Positions 22,701 through 36,800 of a stretch of DNA of 64,000 nucleotides are shown in pieces. The notes beneath the pieces were generated by a model that worked only from the letters and a program-made list of their open reading frames with translations, was not told the DNA's origin and did not search any database. The position numbers and the translations under genes were made by a program. The stretch is from Ahaetulla prasina (taxonomy: Eukaryota > Chordata > Lepidosauria > Squamata > Colubridae), in the NCBI RefSeq assembly GCF_028640845.1, contig NC_080539.1, positions 302,574,516 to 302,638,515 on the forward strand. The letters run 5' to 3'. Each line of letters begins with the position of its first letter. Within the stretch, counting starts at the first letter, position 1.

Positions 22701-25700
22701 CTTGCTGGTGTTGGGATATCCTGCCTCCCACCGGCCAGCTGGTCTTCAAGTCTCTGCTGCACATGTGTGCGCATGTCTGTGCATGCATGCATCTGCACAC
22801 GGTCATGCATGCGCATGTTTGCGCATGTTCTCACATGAGCACATTTGTGCATGTTCATGCATGCGCACATTTGCAAGTGCACACTTTTCTGTTTGGGCAT
22901 GCATGTCTAAAAGGTTCACCATCATGGTATATGGTATGGTAAAGTACAAATAGCAGGTTTTTTTATTTCTCCATTAAGTGCCTCTGTGGCTCAGGCTGCT
23001 AATGCAGTCTGTTATTAACTGCAGGTTCTAGTCCCACCAGGCCCAAGGTTAACTCAGCCTTCCATCCTTTATAAGGTAGGTAAAATGAGGACCCAGATTG
23101 TTCGGGGCAATAAGTTGACTTTGTATATAAATATACAAATAGAATGAAGACTATTGCTAACATAGTGTAAGCCGCCCTGAGTCTTCGGAGAAGGGCGGGA
23201 TATAAATGCAAATAATAAAAAAAAGTCTCTATACTGTTGCAAATGACATGAAAGACAGTTTGATGTATTGGTTAAGGCACCAGGCTAGAAACCGTTGAAT
23301 TCTAATCCTGCCTTAGGCCTGAAAGCCTTTTGGGAGATTTTGGGCCAGTCTCTCTCTCTCAGCCTGCAACATCAGGCTTGGATGACAAGATGGTTAGTCA
23401 AATCCTGTCACAACCAGTGGAGCAGCACCTGATTGTTCCAGAAAAAGCTGACCCCGCAGTTGAGGAAAAAAATGCTAGAAACAAAAAATCCTACAGACAA
23501 AACAAAATCCAGTACAGACCATTCAAAATTACAACGGCACTGAGAAAAGGGACTTACAATCATTTTTCACATTTACAACTGTTGCAGCATCCCCATGGTC
23601 ACATGATCAAAATTCAGATGCTTGGCAACTGAACTCATATTTATGACAGTTGCAGTGTCCCAGAGTCATGTGATCATCTTTTTGCGACTTGACAAGCAAA
23701 GTCAACGGGGAAGCCAAATTCACTTTATGACTGTGTTGCTAACGATTTCAATGATTCACTTAACAACTGTGGCAAGAAAGGTCTTAAAATGGGACAAAAC
23801 TCACTTAACAAATGCCTCGCTTAACAACAGAAATTTTGTGGTCGTAAATCGAGGAGTATCTGTACTACACAGCATAATCTACAAACACAAAACCGCCTCA
23901 GTGGAATAAATAATGCATCTGTAGCAGTGGTGAACTGTAAAATTTGTTACTATCAGTTCTGTGGGCGGGGCTTAGTGGGGGGGGGATGTAATGTGTCTGG
24001 GTGGGCATGGCCAACTTTTTTTAAAAAAAAACTTTAAAAAAAAAACTTTTAAAAGCCTCTGACAATCCCAGCTGAGCCACACGATCATCAGAGGCTTTTT
24101 TTCCCTTTTTTTTATGAAAAAGTTTTATTTTTACATTCATATCCAATAACATATTTAATGTACAGTCATATATAATTAGTCGGGCTTGCCCAGTCACTGT
24201 CGTGTCCCACTCCTCCGCCGACGGCCGGGTCAGGGGAATCTGAATCAGGCGTGCCTCTGCAGCTCTGCCAAAGTCCTAGCAAAGTCCTCAAGGCAGGCAG
24301 GAGACCAAAAAGTGACTTCAGCAAGATATGTTCGACTTTGCCTGACTCAGAGAATGCCAGAAAGCAGATCCTTTATATAGGCCATGGGGTGTGGCTCCAT
24401 GACTCAGCACTTATCCAGGCCTGCCCCTCCCTTCCTTCTGCCGCCGCCGCCTATCAATTCTTCTGAAGCGAGGGTCACTCCAGTCGGCAGCTGTTGGTAA
24501 TTGACCTCCCTCAGGCTCATATGCTGTGGGGGAGGGGGAGGGGTCTAGTTGCTCCGTTTGCCTGGGCATGGAGCCAGGTCTGGGGCCGGGAGGTGCTTCC
24601 TCCTCCTCAGCCTGTCTGGGCATGAAGCCAGGGCTGGGGCCGGGAGGTGCTTCCTCCTCCTCAGCCTGTCTGGGCATGGAGCCAGGGCTGGGGCCGGGAG
24701 GCATACTAGGACATTCCTCAGCGTTCGGAAGCAGATAAGAAGGCCCCGGCTGCGGTGAGAGCGGGCAGGACACAACAGTCACCACCCCCTTCTTTTAACT
24801 CTCTTCCCTCTTCTACCTTCTTCTACTTTCCCCACCTTCCTCCCCTTCTTTTATCTACATCCTCTCTTCCCTCCCCCCTACACCTTCCTTCTCCCTCTTC
24901 TACCCCTCTTTCTTCCTCTTCTCCTCTTACCTCCTACTTACCTCCTACTCTCTTCTCCTTTCTCCCTCCCTACCATTCTGAAATGGTAGCTGGGCAGACC
25001 CGACCTTACATTAATTATATTTATACATCTTCAATAATCCCTGTACATTAACCATCATTCCATTTTCTACCCTCATCCCACCCTTAATTCCCCTCCCCCT
25101 TACTCCCCACCTCCCCAAGATTTCCCAGAATAAAATGCGGGGTATCAAAACTAACAGTCATAATCCAAAATAAATCTTAAATTATAATCTCTAGTCACTC
25201 CACACATCATCACACTGCTTTTTTTTTTCCTTTTAAAAGCATTTTTCAGCTGAAGAAAAAATGCTTTTAAAAGTTTAAAAAAAAACCTCTGATGATCGCG
25301 CGGCTCAGCTGGGCATGGGGGGGGCAGATTTTTGCTACCGATTCTTCAAACCACCTGCCACCATCGCTACCGGATTGGGGAATCCGATCCGAACCGGGAA
25401 CATTTCACTCCTGATCTGTAGTAAAGATTCAATCAGCAAAATCCTTTCTTTCTTTTCATTACTCAAAAGAACCTGAAGAAACATATAACAATCCATTCAC
25501 ATTTAGCTAAGCTAATGTGAACAGACCCTGGGGGGGAGAGGGAGGGGGTGTCTCCATCTCAACCAGCTTCTGCAAGACAATCAGTCGGAGCAAGTCTGAC
25601 CTCTGAGAGAAAGCTGGCCAAAAGCCCAGGGAAAATATTACCTCCCACCCCTAAAAGTTGATAAAACTGAGGGATTTTCAGCATTCTTTTCCAAGGATGT

Positions 25701-28700
25701 GCATATTGAACCCATTATTATGTTCAATTAATTATGTAACTTAATTAATTCCCCACCCCCACTCCCACCTTCAGATAAGTGCTAGCCCTGTTACCTTGAT
25801 TTCAATCACACATTTGTGTGGGAATATGAAAAGACAAATCATTGGATGCTGGCCTCTGCCTAATGCTTATCTGTTAGATAATACTTGGTTGCTTTAGGGA
25901 TATTATACAACCAATCTCCTTGGCAATTATCCATTACCGTGTGCCATCTTTGGTTCCTGTTGTTTTTCTCTGCTCTGCAGGTTATCAGTCTCGTCTGGTC
26001 TTTTGCACCATTGATAATGAAGCCTATCCAGATTATATGTGCAGAGATAAACCATGGCCAGGAAATAACCGCACCTGCGGCCTCCAGCCCTGTCCCCAGA
26101 CAAAACGGTGAGCTTTGATTTGGTTTCTTTGTTTTGTGAGATACCTTGAAATCCAAGATCAGTCAAAAGTCAGAAATAACTTGGTCTCTGTTCAGAGCCC
26201 TTGCTGCTCTCATACGAAATGCTTGCAGGGAAACCTGAGCACAGGTAGCCCTCAACTTACAACCATCTGTTTAGTGACTGTTAGAAGTTAAAAGACACTG
26301 AAGAAACTGACTTATGATCGGTTTTCACATTTACGACCATTGCAGCATCCCCATGGTCATGTTATCTAAATTTGGGAGGTTGACAACTAGCATGTATTTA
26401 TGACAGATGTGCTTTTCCGGGTTCACGCGATCGCTGTTCCAACCAGCCAGCTTCCAACAAGCAAAGTCAATGAGGGAAGCCAGATTTACTTAATGACCAT
26501 GCGATTCACTTAATAACTGCAGGGATTTACTTAATAATTATGGCAAAAAAGGCCATTAAATGGGGTAAACTCACTTAACAGTTGCCTTACTTAGCAACAG
26601 AAATTTTGGGCTCAGTTGTGGTTGTAAGTCGAGGCCCACCTATCATACAAGCTAGAACAAGACGTTATCTGAGGAAAAAAATGTTACAATTGGCAAGCTA
26701 ATTGGGTGGGAATAGGCAATCTCTTTTCTTTGGGACTTGCCTATTCACAAAATGTTTTCCAGGTTGAGTGTAGCTGATCACACAACACGTAATTTTTATT
26801 GATTTACCGGTATTAATCAAATGTATGTTGTTATCTTTCTTTCATTTTTTTTTTTATTGGCAAATTGTTGCTCTCCAAGATGTGCGCCATCTTTCTAGAC
26901 ACATTAACCGATGAACAAAGAAAAAAGTAGCTACAAAATCTACTGTTTTTCTTTTCTAAGCAAGTCAATACAATCTGTGTGAGGTCCAGGGAAACTTCTG
27001 GAAATGCAAATGATGCTAGAAGCTGGTGCTTTGCTTTCCCACTTACCATCAACCCAGTTAATTAAATTAAAAGCACTCCTCTCTTAGGAGAAGGGGTCAA
27101 TATTGCTAAATGAACTAGGAAGGGTAAATAAAAGCTTTCTGTTAGAAGATGATAGCATATTTCCTGATTAGTGGGAAACCTTATTGGGGAGATCCTCCTT
27201 GCGTGAAATGCAAGTGGTGAGTAGCAGGAATTCCTTTTCATTTTATCAAAAGACTTTATCGTTATTTAGATAGGATGCAGATTACCAGCTGTCTGCAAGG
27301 AATATAAATCCTTCCATTCCCCACTATCCTGTCAGAGCTGAAGAAGCTTGTTGGATGAGAAGCAAAATGTCTTCAAAAGAAAAGAAAACAAGAAAGTCCA
27401 GTTACTGCCTGAAAAAAACCACCTTTGGGACAACCATGACCTAGATGACTGAGAATCTCTACACACTATTATTTACAAAGTTTTAGAAATATGAAGTTGT
27501 TTTCTCTGTTTAGCACTAGAACTTTTCTGAGCATAATTAGGTTTCTGCTTGTAATATGAACAGAATACAAAGCAAGCATCCACCTTCAGATCTCCAAAAG
27601 ATGTGTCACAATTCAAACTTTCACAAAGTTAATCACAGTCCACCCCGCTCCTTCCCCTGTTCACTATGACCGCTTGCTAATTTCCAAGTACTTAAGACGG
27701 TTCTTGTGGCTACAGTGAATTTAAAAAATTGGAGCAATTCAAATGAAGAGATCAAACCATGAAAGCAATTTTTTTTTGTTATATGCAACTTTTGGAGGGA
27801 GTGATTTGAAGACATGATGAAGGGCAGGGGAAACTGAATTCTTCCCACCACCCACGTATTTGGCCTGGATTTGAATTGGCTCTTCTTCTTGTGGGTAATA
27901 AAGTGCCTGGATGTTTTCTGCATAATAGTAGCTATGGTGGGTGGTCTATTTTGGTGCAGGAAATTGGCATAGCCTGCAAAGAGGGGGGAAGGCTATTGCC
28001 TGCCCATGACCCTGATCCAGATTGGACCCCATCCCAACATCCTTTGCCAGTGTTTTTCAACCTTGGCAACTTAGAGATGTGTGGACATCAATTCCCAGAA
28101 TTCCAAGCCAGCCATGCTAGCTGAGGAAGGGCCATGCTGGCTGGGCAATCCTGAGAATTGAAATCCAAACAGCTTCAAATTGCCAAGGTTGAGAAACACT
28201 GTGCTAAGGCTTTAAAAAAAAAAATGGCAGCGGAGGTTTTCAATCCGTCATCGAAATCCCGTTTAGTTTGGCTCTAAAAGGATAGAAATCGTACTGTAAA
28301 AGACAGACCCAGATGTCTATATATTTATTATGGGCTTTTAAATCTTTGTTCTATATACAAAGGGTATCTTACCTCTATCTGCCGGGAGCATGGAGCCGCA
28401 ACAGAGCATGGAACTTGCAAACAAAGAGGTAACTAGGAGAAAGTGGTTTAGCTCTTTTCTTCCTCTGCCTCATCTCCAGTAGTGGTTTTCAAGCTTCCTA
28501 ACCTTAGTAAAAACAGCTTGTATTCCTCCTCCTCCCGCCCCCCCCCCTAGCCCCGCATTGTTAGCTCTCATTCAGCAGAAATTTGCTAAAAAACAAACCA
28601 ACCAGAAATTCCTGAGAAACGCTTGTTGAAAGCCACAGACCTAGATTCATGAAATCATACAAAATAGAAAGGTTGGAAGAGTCTCCATGCCTGGTGAGAC

Positions 28701-31700
28701 TTATACAGGTAGTCCTTGACTTACGACCACAACTGCGCCCAAAATTTCTGTTGATAAATGAAACATTTGTTAAATGAATTTTGCCCCATTTTACAATTTT
28801 TCCTGACACATTTGTTAAGTGCATTTGCAGTTATTAAGTTGTAAGTAACGTGGCTTTTAAGTGAATCTGGCTTCCCCATTGGCTTTGCTTGTCAGAAGGT
28901 CACTAAAGGTGATCACAGGACCCCAGGACACTGCAACCGTCATAAATATGAGTCGGTTGCCAAGCATCCAAATTTTGATCACGTGACCGTGGGGATGCTG
29001 CAATGGTTGCAGGTGTGAAAAATGGTCATAAGTCACCTTTTCCCATGCTGCTGTAACCGTGAAAGGTCACTAAGTGAACTGTTGTAAGTCCAGGACTATC
29101 TATACTACTACAGTAGTTTAAGGCTTAGTAGTTCATCCTGCTCATCCCAGCGGTGTGACTACATAGCCTCTCTCCAAATTGCTGCTGAAAAGATGTAATT
29201 TGCAGTGTGACAGAAGGGATTATTGAATTCGTAGCAAGCAATCATATTGAGTATGCTCAAACATTTTCATTTACATCAATTAAGGCTAAATTTAATTTAG
29301 ATAAAAAGATACTTTTGCCTTGGCTCTACATCCTGCTTGGAGTGTGGCTCCCAGCATGCTACTCAAAAGCTGGTGAGGCTCTAAATCTTCCAAAAGTTAA
29401 ACATCTCTGGTTCCATGAACCTTTGAAGGGTTTTCTTCTAGGTGATGGACTTTGTTCTTAAAGCTTTGGCTTTTCTCCCTAAATAATGGTGTTGGGCAGT
29501 CAGTGCTTTTGGCCTTCTTGTCCTATGTGAAGAAGGGCGAGGGAAGATAGTTTCTTATTTTTCTTTGTAGCCCAAGAGTTTAGTTACCATATCCCCAGTA
29601 GCTTCTGCTGAGAAGTTTAGTAAATTAAAAATGAATATTGCTGGAGATTGCTGCATTAATTTATCTAACCTTTCTTTTCTATTTTTCTATATTTTCCCCA
29701 TACCCATTAGTCTGGATGATAATTTTACATATTCAGTTATATACCCTCAGGATTTAACAGAGGTCCCTCCATAATGATGAATTACCAACCAATAGTACAA
29801 CTGTATTAAAAGTCATATTTCACATAATGAAATTCATTACTACAAGCCATTTTCTTTGATAACGTCAACAAGGGGCTGGATATATATATAAAAAAATAGT
29901 CTTTTAATGGTTATTTATTGTGCTGGATACTTTAGGATTGGTATCCCTTTCATATAAGCGAATGGAAGACTCTGTTTTTCAAGTTTAGCTTGTTGATTTC
30001 TTGGTGACAACTAATTGATTAATAAGCAGAATGCTATAGTGAAGGATTTTTGAGTTGGATTCATATAACATTGTGAACCATGGTTTGTTTCCATTGTGGT
30101 TTGCTGAACATGGCATAATCAGGCCTAACTTTAAACCATAAACCACAATAGATGGCTCATACATCAGGCTAAACCAAACCGAAGAAAGGACCCATCAGAG
30201 GGTCAGGGTATGGGGAATTAGAATAATTACAAATACTGTTTGGGGAAGCGAAGGTATGACTTTGTTATGTCTTAACCTAATGGGACACCCAGTCTGATCC
30301 AGCGGAGCTCCTAAGTCCTACAGAAGAAGATACCAAAAAAGGTTTTGAGCTTTCAAATTGAATATCTGCACGATCGTTATACAGTCCCCAAATCTTTATT
30401 ATGCTTTATAATTCAAATCAGACAAAAAAAAGAATCTCCCATGTAGGGTCATATACCCCCCACACTATTCATGATAGAATATGGAATGTGTGGCTAAATT
30501 AGCAGGGAAGTAAAGGTAGCTACAGTGCTATATAGCTTGCAGTGGTCACTCCTGAAGCAAAAATCTTTTGCTAGGTTCTTTAACTGTAACTCAGGGGTCC
30601 TCAGCCGTGGCCCATTACCACTCTGCGGTCTGTTTGGAATCGGGACGTGGGAGAGATGGGCAAGCATGTGCAGCTCCACTAGCATGAGCAGAGGATACTT
30701 ACACTCGCATGCAAAACTCCATTCGTGTGAATGGAGCTTCGCATGCTAGCGCCCTCTGCTCAAGCACCCTCCGCTCGCACACTAGTGCACGCACCCTCTG
30801 CTCATGTGCAAACCTCCAATGGTGCTGTGTGCACACGCGTGCACCTGCCACTCATATGCCCCCTCCCTGTCAGACTGAGCTACCAAGCTAGAAAGATTGG
30901 TTATCGTTGCTTAACTGTTCCCACGACATGCTAAATCATGATGTGTTTAACCATGGTGTATTGATTAAATCATAATTGTGTGGGTTCACATAATACATTA
31001 AATCTTAATGATTTAATGTTTGATGAGCTGGTCTAAAACAACATATTAAACCACACTCTAACCGGCTGCATTTTGATTTAGCCATTATATGAACTCAGCT
31101 AGCACTGCAAGTCTATAGGATAGAGATCCCATTGCCGTTTGAAACATTTCTTGCAAATTTATTTTATTACTGAATATAGTTCCATGGCAATCTAAAGTAA
31201 TATTTAACTATAAAGGAAGTAAGTGGTAAAATTCCTCTTGGAATATAAGGCTGAAATTATTTTTTAGGCACTGATCCTTATTCACAGTCTGTTTCCTTCT
31301 CTATTCCTTTTGAAGAAGCTGCGTAGATTCGCCTCCTGCCAGCTAAGTTATTTTTAGAATAGGACTTCCTCTGAGATGCCATGCTCCAATCCTACAGTCA
31401 CTCTTCACTGAGCCTCCTATTGGTCTGTAGGCTGTGCCAAGATAGTTGAGGTTATTTGTGCAGTTTCTGTTGGAAACGACAGCTTGAGTTGGCTGTTTGA
31501 CTGCCTGGAATTTTGATTAAAGCCCAGCCTTCCAACTGTGGTCCTTGCTACTCCTATTTGCAGCATTGGGTTTCTCCCAAATTTAGAAAAGTCAAATTAA
31601 AAGGAGAGCTTTATGTCAATGCATATACAGAGAGAAGTAGGTTTCAAGAGTATCAAAATCTGATTAATTCATATTTTATTCAAAGCGTAGCCCCAGGCTA

Positions 31701-33728
31701 GACCCTGGAGATCTCCTAAAGATCAGCCCTCTATCCCAAATGCCCTGGCCCACATTGATAGCAGTTGTGTTAGCTATAAATGTGCTATTTTTTTTCCCAC
31801 AGGCACATTTTTACCTGAAATAAAAAATTCTTCAGCTATTTTTAGATATAGTGGGAACGATATTGGGACCCTGCAGGTGCAAAAGCCATCTAATATATTT
31901 ATTTTAAACATGCATGGCATCTGCATGATATAGATAGATTATACAATAATCATATTCCTCATGCAGAATCTGGGGTTTGTGTTAATACAGCTCTTGGTGT
32001 TGCAACCCCTAAAAATAGTGACATTCTACTACTCTCTCCCAGAGAAAGATTCCCTCCCTTTCTAAATCTTTCCTGAGGCCTCTATTAATACTTCATCTCA
32101 TATGGTCTTTTTGATTCCTTTCATTCACTTCCTTACCATAATTTGGCACCCCTGTTATTTTTAATGCTGCTAGGAATTTCCATTGTGCCCCTGATTGGAA
32201 TTTCTCGCTTTTAATAGAACCGTGTTAATTCCTGTATTTCAGGCGTGTTTTTCCTAACCCTTGCTTACTAGCTGGATAAAGCCTGTGATCAAGAAAGCTC
32301 ATCCCAGGAACTAATCATGAGAAATTTCTGTTCTGGGAAGCTCTCTTGTGAGACTAGTGACTTCTCGGTGCCTTGAGAGTTATTTTTTAAACATTTGTTT
32401 TTAGCTGGAAAACTGGCGGCTGGAGCCAGTGCTCGGCCACCTGCGGAGGCGGCATTCAAACCCGTACAGTTTACTGTGCCTCGTACAATGGACATCACTT
32501 TCAGGATGCTGTGGATGATACCGAATGTGCTTCCTTAACAGAGAAGCCACGCAGCACACAGCCTTGCAACCTGCAGCGGTGTGCAACATGGGTCTCAAGT
32601 CCTTGGTCTGAGGTGAGTTTCTTTTTTTCTATGTGCAATATCTGTACTGAACCGAGATTGGTCCAGCTTCTTCTACACCTTGGGGAGAAGGAGATAATCT
32701 AACCACAGGGCACCCTGATTTTGCCTTGCATGATTTTAGTACTCAGTAAAGCATTGGAAGTACAGGTAGTCTTCATTTAGTGACCATATTTAGGATCGTC
32801 AGCTCAGACATTAAATGAAGAGGTCACAGAGTGAAACTGCAACTGTGCTAAAGATCTTATTTCAATTTCCTTTGCTTTATAGACTTGCAAAAGCTATAAA
32901 AGCAAGGATTGGCCTTAAAGTTACTTTTTCATCACTTTTGTAACTGAGCAGTTACTAAACAAGGACTACCTGTAACACAATAGAATTCTGTAATATTGGG
33001 GTTTATTATAATTCTGTGTGCACCTGTACTACAAGTACAGAGTGAGATTAAATACAAGATGTAGAGCAGTGGTGCTATTCAGCCGGTTCTATCCGGTTTG
33101 GGCGAACTGGTAGCGGCAGCTGCAGGAGGCTTGCCCACTCACCCAGACATCATCATGTCCCATTTTTAATGCTCTGCGCATGTGCTCCCATTTGCCAACT
33201 GGTAGTGAAGGTAAGTGAATACCACCTCAATGTAGAGTGGAAGTTCATCTGGGACCATGGGGGAGCGGGGGTAAATTCGAATCTACCATAGATATGGAAG
33301 CTCAGTGTAATGTTAGACAGGCCATTTCCTCTCAGCCCAATTTGATTGACTGATTGATTAAATTTATATGTTCCCCCATCTCATCTTATAAGTTACTATA
33401 TAACTTACCTTGGAAGATTGTTTTTGTGGGAAAGCAGAGGAAGGTCACTATATATGCCTCCTATGGGAAAAATAGGCTATAAATCTAACAAATAATAATA
33501 ACAACAGAGTTGGAAGGGACCTTGGAGGTCTTCTAGTCCAACCCCCTGCCCAGGCAGGAATCCCTACACCACTTCAGACAAATGCTTATCCAACATTTTC
33601 TTAAAAATTTCTAATGTTGGAGCATTTACAACTTCTGTTCGACTCTGGTACCGCAATGTCAATAAATTGTACGTTTCGGGTTTTGACTGTGATATCTGAC
33701 ATATTGTGTTCCAAGTGACAATCTGTCT

Positions 33729-33804
<76 letters not shown>

Positions 33805-36800
33805 ATTATATTCTATAATATATAATATTATTATTATCATTATTATTTACTTTATTTGTTAAACATGAAATTCAGGCAATTGAACATTCAAAAATGCATC
33901 ACAAATACCATTGACTGGTGCAAGTGGTTGATACGGGTTGCTGCCAGCGTCTTAGATATCAACCAAGTACCTTTTTAAAATGTACGATGTTCCATGTAGT
34001 GAAGTTTTTTGCGGTTCCGCTGGTGTTATTGCAGGAAGCTGCAATTTGTTGATGTATCTTATAAAATTCTTGAACATGGTACCTATTGTTGTTGTTGTTG
34101 TTGTTGTTGTTGTTATTTACAGTGTTCAGTAAGCTGTGGTGAAGGTATTCAAACCAGGACTGTAAGCTGCCAGGTTGAACAGGGCTCTCAGATTCTAGAT
34201 ATTGCTTGCTTGAGAGAACCAAAACCTCAGCACACCCAGCCCTGTATTGGGGAGAATTGTATACAGGAGATTGGCTGGCATATCGGAGACTGGGGATTGG
34301 TGAGTATGAAACATATTTCCCTAGAGGAATAGTCCAATTTTTGTCCCTTCGCTGCTCCCTTTTTCACATAGTTACAAAGATCCATTTGCATCCATACAAT
34401 ATTTGTTCATCTCCTGGGATAATGAAAATAACCACAAGAAGGAGGTCACCAACCTGAATAGCCAGTAGGCGAAAGTTAGAGCATGGTCACAACCATAGAT
34501 ATTTTAATCAATGGCTTTTTGGAGCAGGATGGTGATATTCACATGATCTTATCTTCTGCAAATGAAACTATAAAGTGTCTTAGTTGTAATTGCCTGTAAG
34601 AACAATTACCTGCAGAACCTTAGGCTATTCCTGGGCCTTATTTATCAGTCCTACTTCGGTAACTGACTTGGAAATAACTAATCCTACCAGGTCTTTCTTC
34701 TTTACCAGTTTCTTTCCCTGATGTGCCATGATTTTGATGTTTTGAGATGGTAATTTTCAGAATTCCAAGTTAGAATGGCTGCAGGAAGACTGGAGGGTTC
34801 GATTGGAAAACTTTGGTGATTATTTGCTCCTCATCTGATGATTCTTTGTTTCTCATCTGATTGTCCATTGTTTTAATTCTTACCGTTTTTTGATCCAGTG
34901 CTCAAAAAGCTGCAATTCTGGTATCCGAACCCGCCAAGTCATCTGTGCTGATGGTGATTCCAAATTCTATAGTCATGAGATTTGCCAAGAGATACAGCCA
35001 CAGATACCAACCATGCTTGGGAGCTGCAATACACAACCTTGTCACCTGCCCCAGCGTAAGTGCAAAGTGCTGGTATCTCAGCATCTACTTCCAAGACACC
35101 AGGGATGTTAGAATAGATGAGAATGCCACCGTCATATAGTTTAACTGGTAGGCCTTTCCATTTTATACATGTTAAATTATACCTCTTTTGAAACATCCTT
35201 TACAGAAATGTTGAGCTGATGACTCAGTATTCTTCATGTCCTATGTTTGATTACTGATTTATTAAAAAAAGTGGGATGATGTGATACATGTTGGAATAAA
35301 TGAGATTAGTAAAAAACAAGTGAACTTCTGCCTTAGTAGGTTGGACCTTACCAGTCAAACACTGACATCAGTAAATTAATTTCAGGAGTGCAGTAAGTAA
35401 TTTCTGGAGTAATACGCTGGGTATTAAAGTCTGTTTCTAATGGAGCTTTATTTTCATCTATTTTATGGTGCCATTTTAACACTACACAACAAAATGTTGT
35501 ACCATAAGATTCTTGATGAACATATCTTTTATGTACAGTGAGAGTGTATGCACCAAGACAAATTCCTGGCCAATAAAAAATTCAGTTCTATTCTATTGTA
35601 TAGGCTTCCTTTAATTGTTGGTTGTGGGAGTAGAGGTGTGGGGTTTTTTTTACACAGAATAATACAGTATATTTATTTGTATTCCTGCAGAGGTTCCCAG
35701 TATGCAAGACATCACAGGATTCAATATCAGTCGTCGGACATTACTGACCCGCTACCGTCCTGACCAAGCCACTGAAGGTTTGGAAATGCCAAGCTGGCCT
35801 TCCTTCATCTAGTGTTATTTTGCTTTTCTCTGAGTAGCTTTTCGATGTTTTCCCCTTTCCCATTTTTAAGGAAATGGAAGTCTTAGAGGCTATAGTTTTA
35901 TAAGGAAAAAGCTTTGGGCTCACTAGTCCTGCTTTCATTTTCCTGCTTTTCTCAGTGACGGTGATACTGGCAAAGGTGACATGACTATGAAGATGGGGAA
36001 ATAAATTGATATCTGCTTCCACCCCTATTCACTAATGGGAACCAGTGTGCACATTTGGAAGTTGTAGAGCATCTTATAGCTGTGTGAGAGAAAGCAGCTT
36101 CCTATACACAAAATAAGGGGACGCAGTGGCTCAGGGTCTAGGACGTTGAGCTTGTCGATCGAAAGGTCGGCAGCTCAGCAGTTCGAATCCCTAGTGCTGC
36201 CGTGTAACGGGGTGAGCTCCCGTTACTTGTCCCAGCTTCTGCCAACCTAGCAGTTTCGAAAGCACATAAAAATGCAAGTAGAAAAAATAGGGACCACCTT
36301 TGGTGGGAAGGTAACAGCGTTCCGTGCGCCTTTGGTGTTGAGTCATGCCAGCCACATGACCACGGAGATGTCTTCAGACAGCGCTGGCTCTTCAGCTTTG
36401 AAACGGAGATGAGCACCGCCCCCTTGAGTCAGCAATGACTAGCACGTATGTGCGAGGGGAACCTTTACCTTTACCTTTTATACACAAAATAGTGGTCATG
36501 GTGACCTGCCAATCAGATACATCCAACAAATCACCTGGAGCCTAGAATATGCTCAGGGAGAATTTGCTGCTTATGGATAATACACTGGGAGTCCCAGTTC
36601 TAATACCTCATTGCAGATGACTTGCCTCAAGTCTTCAATGAACTTGAATGATAAATTTAAAAGGCTTTGTTACCCGTATGTCACAACTAGAGTTTCCAGA
36701 GTAGATCCTAAGAATAACTTATGGTTATGCAGAAGGCATAGGGCAAGCCTTGCCTGTCAGTATTTCTAATTTCTAACTTAAAGATACCAGAATTTTCCCC

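Larger units (their letters stand above)
24110..25215 (-). mobile_element. L1-like 3' UTR fragment (minus), split by a solo LTR
   Basis: T-rich start (poly(A) read in reverse) then 'tacattcatatccaataac'. After the LTR come a long pyrimidine tract (24783-24970) and 'taccctcatcccacccttaattcc'. Assignment to L1 is from general resemblance only. Confidence 0.4.
23925..25413. mobile_element. hAT MITE, family 2, with nested insertions (perfect TSD)
   Basis: Starts CAGTGGTGAACTGTAAAATT and ends GAACATTTCACTCCTG. The 8-bp duplication ATCTGTAG lies at 23917-23924 and 25414-25421. The normal ~500-bp element is expanded by an L1-like fragment and a solo LTR inserted in its interior. Confidence 0.9.

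Noticed and set aside
22519..22953. 144-codon + ORF with Cys/His-rich look, and overlapping ORFs
   Set aside because: It lies across a hAT MITE with exact duplications; the CACATGCGC repeats produce the Cys/His pattern.
16328..24777. Two LTRs as ends of one 8.4-kb provirus
   Set aside because: The 5-bp duplications differ between the two LTRs, PAPLN exons lie between them, and no gag/pol sequence is seen; they are independent solo LTRs.
33601..33840. Ile-rich minus ORF; Tyr-rich minus ORF at 59950-60273
   Set aside because: Translations of the (ATT)n and (AAT)n microsatellites.
36116..36200. tRNA-like heads of SINEs as functional tRNA genes
   Set aside because: A and B boxes are present, but the cloverleaf is degenerate and each head continues into a SINE body with target duplications.
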